From contig NC_065408.1 in the NCBI RefSeq assembly GCF_024362695.1, forward strand, positions 1,550,001 to 1,614,000: DNA of 64,000 bases, given 5' to 3'. The translations under genes were made by a program, and so were the position numbers. A model generated the notes under the pieces. It ran no database searches. It was not told the origin of the DNA and was given only the letters and a program-made list of their open reading frames with translations. Below are positions 32,405-42,390 of this stretch, one piece after another (position 1 is the first letter of the stretch; every line of letters begins with the position of its first letter). Source of the DNA: Pectinophora gossypiella (Eukaryota; Arthropoda; Insecta; Lepidoptera; Gelechiidae).

Positions 32405-32997
32405 TACGGTCATCAGCATTAATATGTGTATACACTTTGGTACCATATCACATATTTTTTTTTGACAAATTGAACTGTAAGTCTCACTAAATGTTAAATA
32501 TGTTTTTCTACTCCTCTACTTTAATCTGGCATTTAAATAACCAAAAAGTCTAATATAAGTACATACATAATTAAACTCTTTGAAAAAGTGTACGCTCTAT
32601 GGCCTATAAAAGCATTGTTTACAAAGTGTAACTGTACTATAATGTCGCCAAAAAAGCATTGTTGTTGTTTTTTTTTTTTGACCTGGTAACTGGCACCTTT
32701 ACTTTGTTTGGTGCCATAGATATACTATAAAAAAAAAGTATACATTTGCCGCCATTTTCCCGCGCGTTGGAAAATAAATTGGAAAATTTTTGTGTTTCGT
32801 TTAAAATTACGTCGTCGTAGAAAAAGTATTGTATGCAACGTTGTATAACTAGGTCAAAAAATGCTGCGATGTTCGCCAAGGCTCACATCGCAACTCACGC
32901 CACTCGCATTTTTTGACCCTTCTTATACAACTGTTGCATAAAATACTATAGTGCGACAGAGTCCTAAAGTGGGTACATTATATTGCTCATGATTGTA
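32405..32997 (-). mobile_element. MITE family A, copy 5, split by H
   Basis: Left half 'tacggtcatcagcatt' to 'ctaaatgttaaatatg', right half 'agtgcgacagagtcctaaag' to 'tcatgattgta'. Joining the halves gives the A arrangement 'aaatatgttagtgcgac' seen in other copies. Confidence 0.9.
32504..32949 (+). mobile_element. Family H hairpin element, copy 1
   Basis: Same orientation as 39461-39924 and nearly identical to it, apart from a 16-bp deletion in one hairpin arm after 'aaaaaatgct'. It starts 'tttctactcctctacttta' and ends 'gttgcataaaatactat'. No clear TSD longer than 1 bp. The frame 32637-32879 (minus) is A-rich and not credible. Confidence 0.85.
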
Positions 32998-33113
32998 CAC
33001 CATTTAACAATTGTTATATTTCACATACGGTGGAGGTTCCATGGTTGAATATTTTTCATAAAGATACCAATTTAGTTTTATTTTCAGCTTAATAACTGAT
33101 GTAAGGGAACCTT

Positions 33114-33277
33114 GCTTTCAATATCAATTAGTGTCGGAAGTGTTTCGTTATAAAAAGCTTTTATATTGTTTATTGGGATCACGCCCTCTTTTGAATGAAA
33201 GCCAAAATCAACGCCTGGATAAAAAAAATGTTTCACGTAACAAACTTTACAGTTATATTAATTTGATACATAATTAT
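33114..33277. repeat. Repeat R, copy 1
   Basis: ~164 bp nearly identical to 38945-39113: 'caatatcaattagtgtcgga', 'gggatcacgccctcttttga' and 'ttaatttgatacataattat'. Non-coding. Confidence 0.85.
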
Positions 33278-33399
33278 GTACTGCTTTAAATACTTTTTCG
33301 AGTTTAACAAGTGTTATTTAATTTATTATACATTTAATATATTCAAAACCATAGCGTAAGTGTTATTGTACTTCAGAAAATCTAGCAGGCGACTTAGAT

Positions 33400-33490
33400 T
33401 ATTCAACTCAGATTGTACTGTATCTATCATCATCTGTGTTAATTTGTTTTGTATGTTGTGTGCAATAAAGTATATTTGATTTGATTTGAT
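33400..33490 (+). repeat. LINE 3' end with (TTTGA)n tail
   Basis: 'gttgtgtgcaataaagtata' then 'tttgatttgatttgatt'. A typical short tandem tail with no coding part attached. Confidence 0.65.
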
Positions 33491-33686
33491 TATTGTAAAA
33501 AAGTTTTTTACGTATGAGGTAGTACGGACACTTTATTATAAAGTTTCAGAAGCCAAAACTATGTTTTCGTAAAATAAAACCGCAATTTACTGGTAACAAA
33601 TGTTATAGTATTAAAATGTTCGGTGAAGTGTATTGAGTTTATCTTGCGCAAGACGTACCCTAGCTGACTACCTGAATTGGGAACGG

Positions 33687-34018
33687 CTTCCGTGGTCCAG
33701 TGGTTGAGCGTTGTGCTCACGATCCGGAAGTCCCGGGTTCGAATCCCGATGGGGACAAATCACAAAAATCACTTTGTGATCCCTAGTTTGTTTAGGACAT
33801 TACAGGCTGATCATCTGATTGTCCAAAAAGTAAAAAGTCCCGTGCTTCGGAATACACCGTTAAGCCGTTGGTCTTGGTTATTACTTACCGATGTAAGTAC
33901 GTAGTCGTTACATGAGTCATGTCAGGGGCCTATGGCGGCTCAGTAATAACCCTGACACCAGGGTTGATGGGGTAGGTAATCCACCTCATAGTCCACACGA
34001 TAGAAGAAGAAGAAGATT
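33687..34018 (+). mobile_element. S1 SINE, full length
   Basis: Head 'cttccgtggtccagtggttg', B box 'gggttcgaatccc', body 'aggggcctatggcggctcag', tail (GAA)n from 34004. Approximate TSD ATTGGGAA / ATTGGAAA at the two ends. Confidence 0.85.
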
Positions 34019-34537
34019 GGAAATATAATCTTGCGTTTATTTGTGTTATGTTGCCTAAAAACGTCAATGGTTGACATTGGTGAGGTTAACAAAACATGCT
34101 CTTTACACATGTAGCCTAAAAGCCACCTCAAATTGACATAAAAAGCGACCCTTTCACTCCACGTTACCAAACTAGATTTAGCCGGAATAAAAACTCGCAA
34201 ATGGGACTGAAAGTAGAAAAAGTTACCACACGGTCAGTTCGGGTATATAGGAAACATTCGTTAGTTATGGCCCAAGTTTTTCGCCCAGAAAAAGCTAAGT
34301 GTAAAGAATAGGGTACGCATCGCTTATTTTATTTATTTCTTGAGAGTTTTTTCGGGTTTCATGGTTCAGTGAAGCCGTTGTGGTGCATGGGTTATGAGGT
34401 AACGGGATATGAATGGTGTAGGGAAGTTGTGTGCAATTTATAGAAATAGTTGCGTTCTTTATTTTATTACATATCTGGCCACCATGGTTGGACGCAATAT
34501 ATGGTCGCACCCTGAAAATAATTAATTCTGTATTTTT
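34019..34537. other. No gene seen
   Basis: Frames at 33940-34200 and 34295-34546 (minus) lack recognisable domains; the first starts in the S1 tail. Confidence 0.35.
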
Positions 34538-34828
34538 CATCATCATCAGCCTATTAACGTCCCCACTGCTGGGGCACGGGCCTTTCCTATGGATGGATCG
34601 GGCGATCGGGCCTTAAACCAACACGCGGGCCCAGTGCGGATTGGTGGTTATTAACGACTGCTAATGCAGCCGGGACCAACGGCTTAACGTGCCTTCCGAA
34701 GCACGGAGGAGCTCGAGATGAAAACTTTTTTTTGTGGTCACCCATCCTATGACCGGTCTTTGCGAAAGTTGCTTAACTTCAACAATCGCAGACCGAGCGC
34801 GTTTACCGCTGCGCCACCGAGCTCCTCA
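34538..34828 (-). mobile_element. S4 SINE, full length
   Basis: (CATCAT)n, 'ccccactgctggggcacggg', 'acccatcctatgaccggtct', head 'gctgcgccaccgagctcctc'. A short TATTTTT flanks both sides. Confidence 0.85.
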
Positions 34829-35373
34829 TCTATATTTTTATTCAAGATGAATTGTTGAGGTCAAAAATCAATGGAATATTGAAAGAATTAACTCAAAAAT
34901 ATCTACATTATATTCGAATGATAAATAATGTTTCGAATAAGTAATTCGATTGTTACATTTATAGAACAATCGCCCAATTGATACTCTTACACTTCAGAAA
35001 AATCTTCGAGCATTCCTTTTATTTCGTTTCAAACCGTTCAGTAAACAACAACCGAAATAAAATGTGTTATTATTAGCTTTCTAAAAATACCCAAAGAAAA
35101 CAACCCAAGTTCCTTAACAGTTGACCCACTTAGTGGCATGTAGTTAACCGACATATAGCCCACTGCTCTATTGAAAGACTGGGCTCAAATCTCTTATAGT
35201 AATTTGCGGCTTAACGACTACACCGAATGGATTTACCCTGGTTACCCTTACCCTTAATGGAACTCTTAGGTTGTTAGAATAATGCACCGGAATGACCCAA
35301 GTGAGTAACGAATAGAGTAAACAACAAGCAAGTAGAGCTACTGAGCGGGAAAAAAGACATAAGTGTTATTTTT
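34829..35373. other. No gene seen
   Basis: AT-rich non-coding DNA. Confidence 0.4.
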
Positions 35374-35386
35374 AGCTTCGATCTAC

Positions 35387-35742
35387 GGCCCCCGTGGCCC
35401 AGTGGTTTGAGCGTTCGGTCTCACGGTCTGGAGTTCCCGGGTTCAAACCCCGATGGGGAGAAAATCACTTTGTGATCCCTAGTTTGGTTAGGTTAGGCTG
35501 GTCACCTGATTGTCCGAAAGTAAGATGATCCGTGCTTCAGAAGGCACGTCAGGCCGTTGGTCCCGGTTACTACTTACTGATGTAAGTAGTAACTACTCGT
35601 ACTTACTGATGTAAGTAGTAACCGGGTTAGTAGTCGTTACATGAGCCATGTCAGGGGCCTTTGGCGGCTCAATAGGAACCCTGACACCGGGGTTGATGAG
35701 GTTGGTGTTCCACCTCACAATCCACACGATAGAAGAAGAAGG
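35387..35742 (+). mobile_element. S1 SINE, 13-bp TSD, internal duplication
   Basis: Head 'ccccgtggcccagtggtttg', B box 'gggttcaaacccc', tail gaagaagaagg. TSD AGCTTCGATCTAC (35374-35386) / AGCTTCGATATAC (35743-35755). The word 'acttactgatgtaagtagta' is repeated in tandem near 35573 and 35610. Confidence 0.85.
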
Positions 35743-35755
35743 AGCTTCGATATAC

Positions 35756-36470
35756 AAAAAAAAATATTCGAACTTTAGCGCAATGAGAATATTCGCTGTT
35801 TTAGTCCAATGGGTGGAGCCACTATTCTGTCTGTGCGATTTTTCGATCTGAAACATGTTTAAACCAAAATGTAGTTTTTCTATCAATAACGTCTCATTAT
35901 CTGAGTTTTCTCTGAACACTGAAAGTATGAAAATAAGTTGTCATTTTAGTACTTTAGCCATAGGTACCGGGGCAGCGGGGTACTATGCTCTGTTCGGTAG
36001 CCCAAAAAACATCATTTGGTGGCCGCATACCCTTGTCGCTAAATATTATTTAGATGAAAGAAACTGTAAAAAGTTGAGCTTATTGCATTTTTATAATACT
36101 GATCATAATATATTAAGATTCATTGTATAAAAACTAAATGAAGACTAAAATGTCTTAAATTATCTGAATAAAGCTGAAAAGAATTAAGCAAAATTAAAAA
36201 TTTTGAAAAAAAAAAAAAACCTACGACGCGGTAAAAATCTCATCGAAAAAGAATAAAATAACTCAAAACTCCCGACTTAACCCAATTATTATGTAACGAA
36301 ATATTATAATAGACTTAAAAATACTTTCTAAAAAAGTTTTGATATCTCGAGAAATCAGTAATAGATATAATTTTACCATAATACATAACCGAGGAATATC
36401 CGTCGGGGGCGGGGGAAAAGCCTCCATAGGCCCGAGATATGAAAAAGACATACAAATAATAATAATAAAA
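35756..36470. other. No gene seen
   Basis: A 91-codon plus-strand frame at 35855-36130 has no recognised domain and no homologue elsewhere in the window. A 14-A run occurs at 36209. Confidence 0.35.
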
Positions 36471-36640
36471 ATGTTTATTTAGGTAAAATACACGACACAC
36501 ATATACATTTACAACATTAAAATACACACATTAACATTAATATTTAGTTGGAAAACATAAAGGTATATGGGTGCCGCAGTTCACCAAAAAAGGCCAGGGT
36601 TCAGTAAAAATTTACCCAGAGGGCACCACTGATTTTCAAC
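36471..36640 (-). repeat. LINE 3'UTR
   Basis: (AAT)n then 'aaaaatgtttatttaggtaa', resembling 49385 and 63155. Read on the minus strand this is a LINE 3' end with an (ATT)n tail. Confidence 0.55.
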
Positions 36641-37149
36641 CCAGAATAGTGAATGAAATGAATGAAAAACAAAGAGAAAGAAAGATCATGTTATAAAGGA
36701 AGTAACTATTAAACACTGCAGCATTGGCTCTAAAGAGAAAAACATTTCAATTGAAAACAATATGCTATTCATAAGATCTAATGAGAATGATCGTAATTTT
36801 CACTATAACATATTAAGAGACTACAATGCTTGCATCTCTCTCATGTTGACTAGTTCTCTGGAAGGCACAAGTAAAAGAACAGGGCAGAGGCCAATAAATA
36901 TCTAAAGCGAGACCATTTTCGGAAGAAACAATGATTTAGTTAAACGTTTTATTAAAACCTCTCTTTGATTTGTTGGCCGTTAGTCGGGACATAATGTATA
37001 AAAAAAACCACCAAACCCATATAAAATATTTACTTTATTTGCAGTAGGACATGATGATGTCATAAATAAACCGCTTGTTAAGAGGTTACCAGCAAAAACA
37101 CTTAGGATGCCTTCGAATTAATCGCGTAGTTGAACTACTGCATCTGCGG
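36641..37149. other. No gene seen
   Basis: AT-rich non-coding DNA. Confidence 0.4.
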
Positions 37150-37290
37150 GACATTCGCGCTGCAAGATCCATACAACATGTGTCGCGCGGAGTCTTCAGC
37201 GCTCCTCATTTGTCCGGCCAAGTCGTTAATACCGTCTGCTGTATATAAACAATAAGTTATGTCAAAAATGACAATCCTGCTTAGTTGTAT
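37150..37290 (-). repeat. Family K fragment
   Basis: 'gtcttcagcgctcctcattt', 'gtccggccaagtcgttaata' and 'taagttatgtca' are the diverged reverse of the family K 5' part. Confidence 0.55.
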
Positions 37291-37499
37291 TGCAGCGCGA
37301 TACAATTTATATGGATTTATCATGCAGCGTGATTGTCATGTGGGTAAAGCGCTGTAGCAACAAAATAACATAAAAATATACATATGGTATTGTCACAGAT
37401 TGTATAATACTGTATTGTATTGACATGAGGTGACATAACATGTCTACAAATAAAAAAATCGACGAAACGTTGAGAAAAGGTAGGTACTGTCCTGCGTTT

Positions 37500-37547
37500 G
37501 CGCTTCGCTTTGCTCGTCTTGGCGGGGGCACTGTCGTGCCCCCAGAT
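37500..37547. repeat. GC hairpin
   Basis: 'gggggcactgtcgtgccccc' is a perfect 8-bp stem with a 4-base loop, preceded by 'gctttgctcgtcttggc'. A degraded relative lies at 48493-48530. Confidence 0.6.
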
Positions 37548-37703
37548 GTAATTGTAAAAAATTGTAAAAATGTTTATTTTTCATAAGAAATACAGAAAAT
37601 ATTGGTACAATAAAAACCCCACAAAACCAATTCCTCGGTTTGTCTGTGGGAGTGGAGTTCGCTTAATGTCATTATGTTTAAGATACTTAAAGTTAACTTA
37701 TAG
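37548..37703 (-). repeat. LINE 3'UTR and tail
   Basis: Follows the ORF remnant at 37704-38099 on the minus strand. 'tttattgtaccaatattttc' (minus) matches 60620-60655, and the tail is a tandem 'ttttacaatt'. Confidence 0.7.
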
Positions 37704-38099
37704 CTAAGAGATCTTTTGCATGAGATGTTTAAATAAAGATTTTCTAAATTTATTTATATTGCACTCCTGACGTATGCCGACCGGCAGCATGTTGTACAGA
37801 TACGGTATGCGTTTACGAAGTGTTCTGTCACCGAAGTAGTTGTTGACTCGTGGTACAACATACCTGCCCGTCGACATCGTCCGCGTACATTGGCCATGCT
37901 CAACAAGTTCTCTATGGTCTGGATTGCTATGGTTATTTAATATTAATAAATAGGTGTGCTTTAGACTAACAGGAAGTACATTACAAATCTTAAATAGTGT
38001 TGTATAATTTCCATTACACTTATTTTTTGTTTTCCTACTGACTAGTAATAATGTATTTGCAACTTGGCTACAGTCCCAGGTGAAGTGTGGGCATTCAAC
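37704..38099 (-). pseudogene. LINE ORF2 C-terminal fragment (no start)
   Basis: An open minus-strand frame of 131 codons ends at TAG 37704. Visible peptide stretches are CPHFTWDCSQVANTLLLVSR, MSTGRYVVPRVNNYFGDRTL and GIRQECNINKFRKSLFKHLM. This is the conserved region after the RT domain in CR1/Jockey-group LINEs. An in-frame TGA lies just upstream and the RT is gone: a 5'-truncated copy. Confidence 0.8.
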
Positions 38100-38165
38100 T
38101 CATCTTGCAATGGACTTCCTTTGATACCTCTTGGGAAGTTAGTCGGGAGCTTGTGCTTATTCATA

Positions 38166-38450
38166 CCCATCTAATCTAGCCTACAAGATCCCACTGCTGG
38201 GCAAAGGCCCCCCTTCCTCTTTCCATTTTTCGCGGTCTTGTGCGTATTCCGGCCAGTCCCTCCGGCATGCGTCCAAGTCATCACGCCATCTCTTTCGAGG
38301 TCTACCACGACGCCTGTACCCGTCATGAGGCACCCAATGCGTGACGATCTGTGTCCACCGCTCATGGTGCATACATGTCCGGCCCAATCCCATTTGAGTT
38401 TGGCGGCTTTTCGTCCCACATCAGCGATTCCCGTTTTTGAACGCATTCAT
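38166..38450 (-). pseudogene. RTE-type LINE ORF C-terminus, frameshifted
   Basis: One frame encodes RSKTGIADVGRKAAKLKWDW and AGHV; a second carries on with HERWTQIVTHWVPHDGYRRR, GRPRKRWRDDLDACRRDW and EYAQDREKWKEEG. These match the RTE C-terminal pattern (KLKWxWAGH ... GRPxxRWxDDL). At least one frameshift lies near 38385. It ends 'ttgcccagcagtgggatctt'. Confidence 0.8.
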
Positions 38451-38691
38451 AACCATAAGTATGTTTATATTATATTGATATAACATTCGTAGTCGAGGGA
38501 ATTCGGTGCTGGTTCAGAGGAAATCGTCTGTAGATACATCTGCGATATTGATTGATAGGGAAACTTTAGTCGTATATTAGTTTGGTAAATTCTCGGTAAA
38601 CTATCTAGTAAGCAAGTTGACTTCACTGGAGCATTTGCCTAAAGATATTGTAGTAATCTAAAATTCGCATGTGATAGATAAATCCGTGATA

Positions 38692-38837
38692 TACAGTCAT
38701 GAGCAATATAATGTACCCACTTTAGGACTCTGTCGCACTAACATATTTGACATTTAGTGAGACTTACAGTTCAATTTGTCAAAAAAGTTAATGTGACATG
38801 GTACCAAAGTGTATACATATTAATGCACGTGACCGTA
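38692..38837 (+). mobile_element. MITE family A, copy 6
   Basis: Consensus-like: TACAGTCATGAGCAATATAA to GTGACCGTA, flanked by TA. Non-coding. Confidence 0.9.
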
Positions 38838-38944
38838 CCTGTTCGGAAAAAGCGTGACTTTATATCGTGTGAGTTCGAATTTCGAATACCAGCTCAGAGC
38901 TCAGACTCTAAACCATTGAATTCAAATTTATCCGTTTGAATTCA

Positions 38945-39113
38945 CGCTTTCAATATCAATTAGTGTCGGAAGTGTTTCGTTATAAAAAGCTTTTACTTAT
39001 ATTGTTTATTGGGATCACGCCCTCTTTTGAATGAAAGCCAAAATCAACGCCTGGATAAAAAAGGTGTTTCACGTAACAAACTTTACAGTTATATTAATTT
39101 GATACATAATTAT
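38945..39113. repeat. Repeat R, copy 2
   Basis: Nearly identical to 33114-33277, with a few extra bases after 'aagctttta' and 'aggtg' for 'aaatg'. Confidence 0.85.
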
Positions 39114-39132
39114 AGATAGATAGATAAAAAAT

Positions 39133-39446
39133 GGTTAGAGCGTTACGCTCACGATCTGGAGGTCCGGGTTCGATTCCCGATGGGGACATTGTCGAAATCA
39201 CCGTGTGAGACTGTCCTTTGTTTGGTAAGGACTTTTCAGGCTTGAGTCACCTGATTGTCCGAAAAAGTAAGATGATTCCGTGCTTCGGAGGGCACGTTAA
39301 GCCGTTGGTCCCGGCTATTGGCCGTAAAAACACCTCCACCAACCCGCACTGGAGCAGCGTGGTGGAGTACGCTCCATACCCCCTCCGGTTGATTGAGGGG
39401 AGGCCTGTGCCCAGCAGTGGAACGTATATAGGCAGTTTATGTTATG
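39133..39446 (+). mobile_element. S3 SINE with 12-bp TSD
   Basis: Begins inside the tRNA-like head ('ggttagagcgttacgctcac', B box 'gggttcgattccc'). It ends 'gcccagcagtggaacgtata' with 'gtttatgttatg'. Perfect TSD TAGATAAAAAAT at 39121-39132 and 39447-39458. Confidence 0.9.
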
Positions 39447-39460
39447 TAGATAAAAAATAC

Positions 39461-39924
39461 TTTTTTCTACTCCTCTACTTTAATCTGGCATTTAAATAAC
39501 CAAAAAGTCTAATATAAGTACATACATAATTAAACTCTTTGAAAAAGTGTACGCTCTATGGCCTATAAAAGCATTGTTTACAAAGTGTAACTGTACTATA
39601 ATGTCGCCAAAAAAGCATTGTTGTTGTTTTTTTTTTTTGACCTGGAAACTGGCACCTTTACTTTGTTTGGTGCCATAGATATACTATAAAAAAAAAGTAT
39701 ACATTTGCCGCCATTTTCCCGCGCGTTGGAAAATAAATTGGAAAATTTTTGTGTTTCGTTTAAAATTACGTCGTCGTAGAAAAAGTATTGTATGCAACGT
39801 TGTATAACTAGGTCAAAAAATGCTCGTGGCGTCTCTTATTGCGATGTTCGCCAAGGCTCACATCGCAACTCACGCCACTCGCATTTTTTGACCCTTCTTA
39901 TACAACTGTTGCATAAAATACTAT
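39461..39924 (+). mobile_element. Family H hairpin element, copy 2 (full length)
   Basis: 464 bp, from 'ttttttctactcctctactt' to 'gttgcataaaatactat'. The terminal hairpin 39781-39923 has arms 'gcaacgttgtataactaggt' / 'cccttcttatacaactgttg' around the loop 'cgccaaggctc'. The frame 39836-40048 (minus) starts in the hairpin. Confidence 0.85.
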
Positions 39925-40065
39925 ATTGAGCACAATGGACACTCGATACAGAAATAAGGACAACAGAGTACTGCCGGGCGGAAGGCAAGAGGGAAACCAA
40001 TGCCCTAGTTTTCCCTAAAAAAGTAGCACCTTTCAATTTTTTTTTCATTTTTCCTCACTTTATGG

Positions 40066-40190
40066 TTGTCTGGAAGAAATCACTTTAAGCGATAAGGCCG
40101 CCATTTGCCATGTACTTAGTTAAGAGTCTTTTTGTAATTATTTATTTTTATTTTGGTGCAATAAAGTGTATTTGTATTGTAGCATGGAGA
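40066..40190 (+). repeat. LINE 3'UTR ('aaatggcggcc' family)
   Basis: 'tctggaagaaatcactttaa', 'gcgataaggccgccatttgc' and 'attttggtgcaataaagtgt'. A plus-strand 3' end with an AT-rich tail. Confidence 0.7.
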
Positions 40191-40230
40191 ACGCTACTCC
40201 GACAAGAGCGTGGCTCTTAAATTGGTGATG

Positions 40231-40478
40231 ATGACTCGGTTCAAGATAAATTATGAAATTCGGATTACTAAATAAAGATAGATGTTAAACTAACGAAAAA
40301 CATTTTTCTTTTTTCTATTTAACTTAATTATGAATTTTGATCAAGACAAGTCCGACATTTTGTCACGTTTTTCTATGTCGTCAGTGTCCTTTTTCATACA
40401 AATTCCATAGTAATTTCTCTGTTTGGACGTTTAGTAAAAAGTAACTGATTTGACTAGTTGAAAACTAGCTCATTGTCA
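40231..40478. repeat. Family N repeat, copy 1
   Basis: Shares with 46498-46738 'ttcaagataaattatgaaat', 'actaacgaaaaacattttt', 'aattccatagtaattt' and 'tttagtaaaaagtaactgat'. Confidence 0.65.
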
Positions 40479-40534
40479 ATAGTCCTAATATTTATATCGA
40501 CAGTAAATAGAACACGATTATCGAAATGTCACTG

Positions 40535-40630
40535 CAAGTTGTCGTCCGATTATTTGCGACTCTGCCTCTCAACATTTTCTCTCTCTCTCTCTCTCTCTCT
40601 GGATTACAAGCGTGAGTTTATGTATATACA
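40535..40630 (+). repeat. Family E fragment with embedded (CT)n
   Basis: 'tgcaagttgtcgtccgatta' ... 'ggattacaagcgtgagttta' match the family E 3' part, with a (CT)n run at 40578-40600 replacing part of it. Confidence 0.55.
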
Positions 40631-40913
40631 GTAGTTAATAAAATGTACAAAACGGGCGTAATTCCGATGATAAGAAACACTTGATATTGGCGCCACACCA
40701 GTAGAATGTCGAGTACTGAGTTCGATGCCAAAAGTTTAATTGCACATTAGCATAAGAGCATCTAAGATGGTATTATGTTATTAAGCAAATGTAATAACAA
40801 TAAGTCAAATTCAAATAATTTATTTCTTAAAATAGAATTCCATAGTCGTTAGCAATATGACTTTTATTTTATGTTAGTATCATTATATTATCACCATCAC
40901 TAATTTAAGAGCC

Positions 40914-41360
40914 TTGAGAGCCGCGGTAGCCCAGTTGGTAGAACGCTTGCCTCTCACTTTGAGGTCGCAGGTTCGAATCCAGCACAGGCCTAAACCAATG
41001 ATTTTTCTAATTCATGTTTGGATCATAAATGATTATCATGTACTCAGCGATGAAGGAAAACCCACATTCCCGAGAAATGCATTTTTAGAGGTATGTGACC
41101 TTACCTGAAATGGACTGGTTTTCCCTTCGCGTGTTGAAAGGTCGGACAGGCAGTCGCTTCTGTAAAACCGACCTGTCTTCTTCTTATAGTGTGGGTTGTG
41201 AGTTAGAATACCAACCTCATCAACCCTGGTGTCAGGGTTATAATTGAGCCGCCAAAGGACCCTGACGTGGCTAATCGCATGAGTAATCGTTACCGACCTG
41301 TCAAATCTTCAGGTAAGGTTAGGTTAGAAAAACAGGGTAATGCTTAGGAGATGATGATCT
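40914..41360 (+). mobile_element. S2 SINE, full length, interrupted by S1
   Basis: Head 'gccgcggtagcccagttggt' with B box 'ggttcgaatcc', body 'tttggatcataaatgattat' and 'aggcagtcgcttctgtaaaa', then end 'tcttcaggtaaggttagg' and 'ggagatgatgat'. S1 is nested at 41178-41291 with an 11-bp TSD. Confidence 0.85.
41178..41291 (-). mobile_element. S1 SINE 3' part, nested in S2
   Basis: Starts with (TTC)n, the reverse of the S1 tail, and includes 'cctggtgtcagggttataat'. TSD ACCGACCTGTC at 41167-41177 and 41292-41302. 5'-truncated. Confidence 0.9.
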
Positions 41361-41439
41361 ATAGTCGGAATTATAGCTAGTTAAAGTTAATTTGTTTGAC
41401 AAAGAAGTTGACACACCTCTTAAAAAAATAAGAAATTCA

Positions 41440-41640
41440 ATAAATCAATCAATCAATAATACTTTATTGCACAACAACATTAATATATAAAGGATATTAA
41501 CAATAAGAAAAATAAATAAATAATAATAATAATTTAATTTAAGAATTAATTTAATTATTTTTATTATTTTTAATTTAAATTAATTATTATTAATTAAAAA
41601 TTATTGAAATTAATAATAAGTATTTTACAATTTCAAATGA
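41440..41640 (-). repeat. LINE 3' tail plus AT-rich low complexity
   Basis: 'caatcaatcaatcaataata' and 'ctttattgcacaacaa', then ~110 bp of AATAAT/TTAATT words. Confidence 0.6.
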
Positions 41641-41941
41641 AGAACTCGAAACGTTCTAGATTTCGAACTCGTGAATTGCGCAAGCCAGTATCACGGCCAC
41701 CGACGCATATTTTTATCAAAACAATAACAAGTAGATACATCGGATCAAAACCATCTATCTATTAATAGACTACAGAAATAGTACATCTTGTATCGTAATG
41801 TACTTATTTCATATTTCATGCTTCACCGACGCAAGTAGACAAAGATACAGAAACTCATACAACGTAAATATCATGGCTAAATTTAGATACACGATATATA
41901 AATAAAATGAAGATTTATATCCTGCTGGCTGTTCTTATGAA
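41641..41941. other. No gene seen
   Basis: AT-rich non-coding DNA. Confidence 0.4.
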
Positions 41942-42123
41942 TGCTGTGGCTCAGTAGCTAGAAAATTGGGCTAACGATCTGGAGGACCGGGTTCGGTTCA
42001 CGATGGGGAAATTGTCGAAAAACTAATCGAATTGTCGATTTTTTGTTGCTTTGTGAAACTGCCCTTTGTTTGACAAGCACATAGCAAGCTTAAATCGTCT
42101 AATTGTTCGGAAAAGTAAGATCG
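41942..42123 (+). mobile_element. S3 SINE, head half (chimeric)
   Basis: 'tgtggctcagtagctagaaa', 'gatctggaggaccgggttcg' and 'cctttgtttgacaagcac' are the S3 head and body. At ~42123 it switches to S2. Confidence 0.65.
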
Positions 42124-42340
42124 TGTGAAGGAAAACATCTTGAGGAAACCCACATTCCCGAAAAATGCATTTTCGGAGGTATGTGACCTATTGGGCTGGT
42201 TTTTGGGGTATTTTTGGGCGATTTTTGGGTATTGGGCTGGGCTGGTCTTCGCGGGTTGGAAGGTCAGGCAGGTAGTCGCTTATCTTCAGGTTAGGTAAGC
42301 GGAACCTGTGAAAAACGGGAAAATACTAGGGAGATGATAT
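42124..42340 (+). mobile_element. S2 SINE, 3' half (chimeric)
   Basis: 'gtgaaggaaaacatcttgag', 'gcattttcggaggtatgtga' and 'gtaagcggaacctgtgaaaa'. 'gtatttttgggcgatttttg' is a local expansion at 42205-42235. Confidence 0.7.
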
Positions 42341-42390
42341 GTCTTGTGATCCATGTTGTATGTTAGTGAAAGTAAAATAATGTGAACAAT

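Noticed and set aside
36263..36527. Overlapping minus-strand frames around 36.4 kb
   Set aside because: AT-rich low-complexity translation, next to a LINE tail; no domain.
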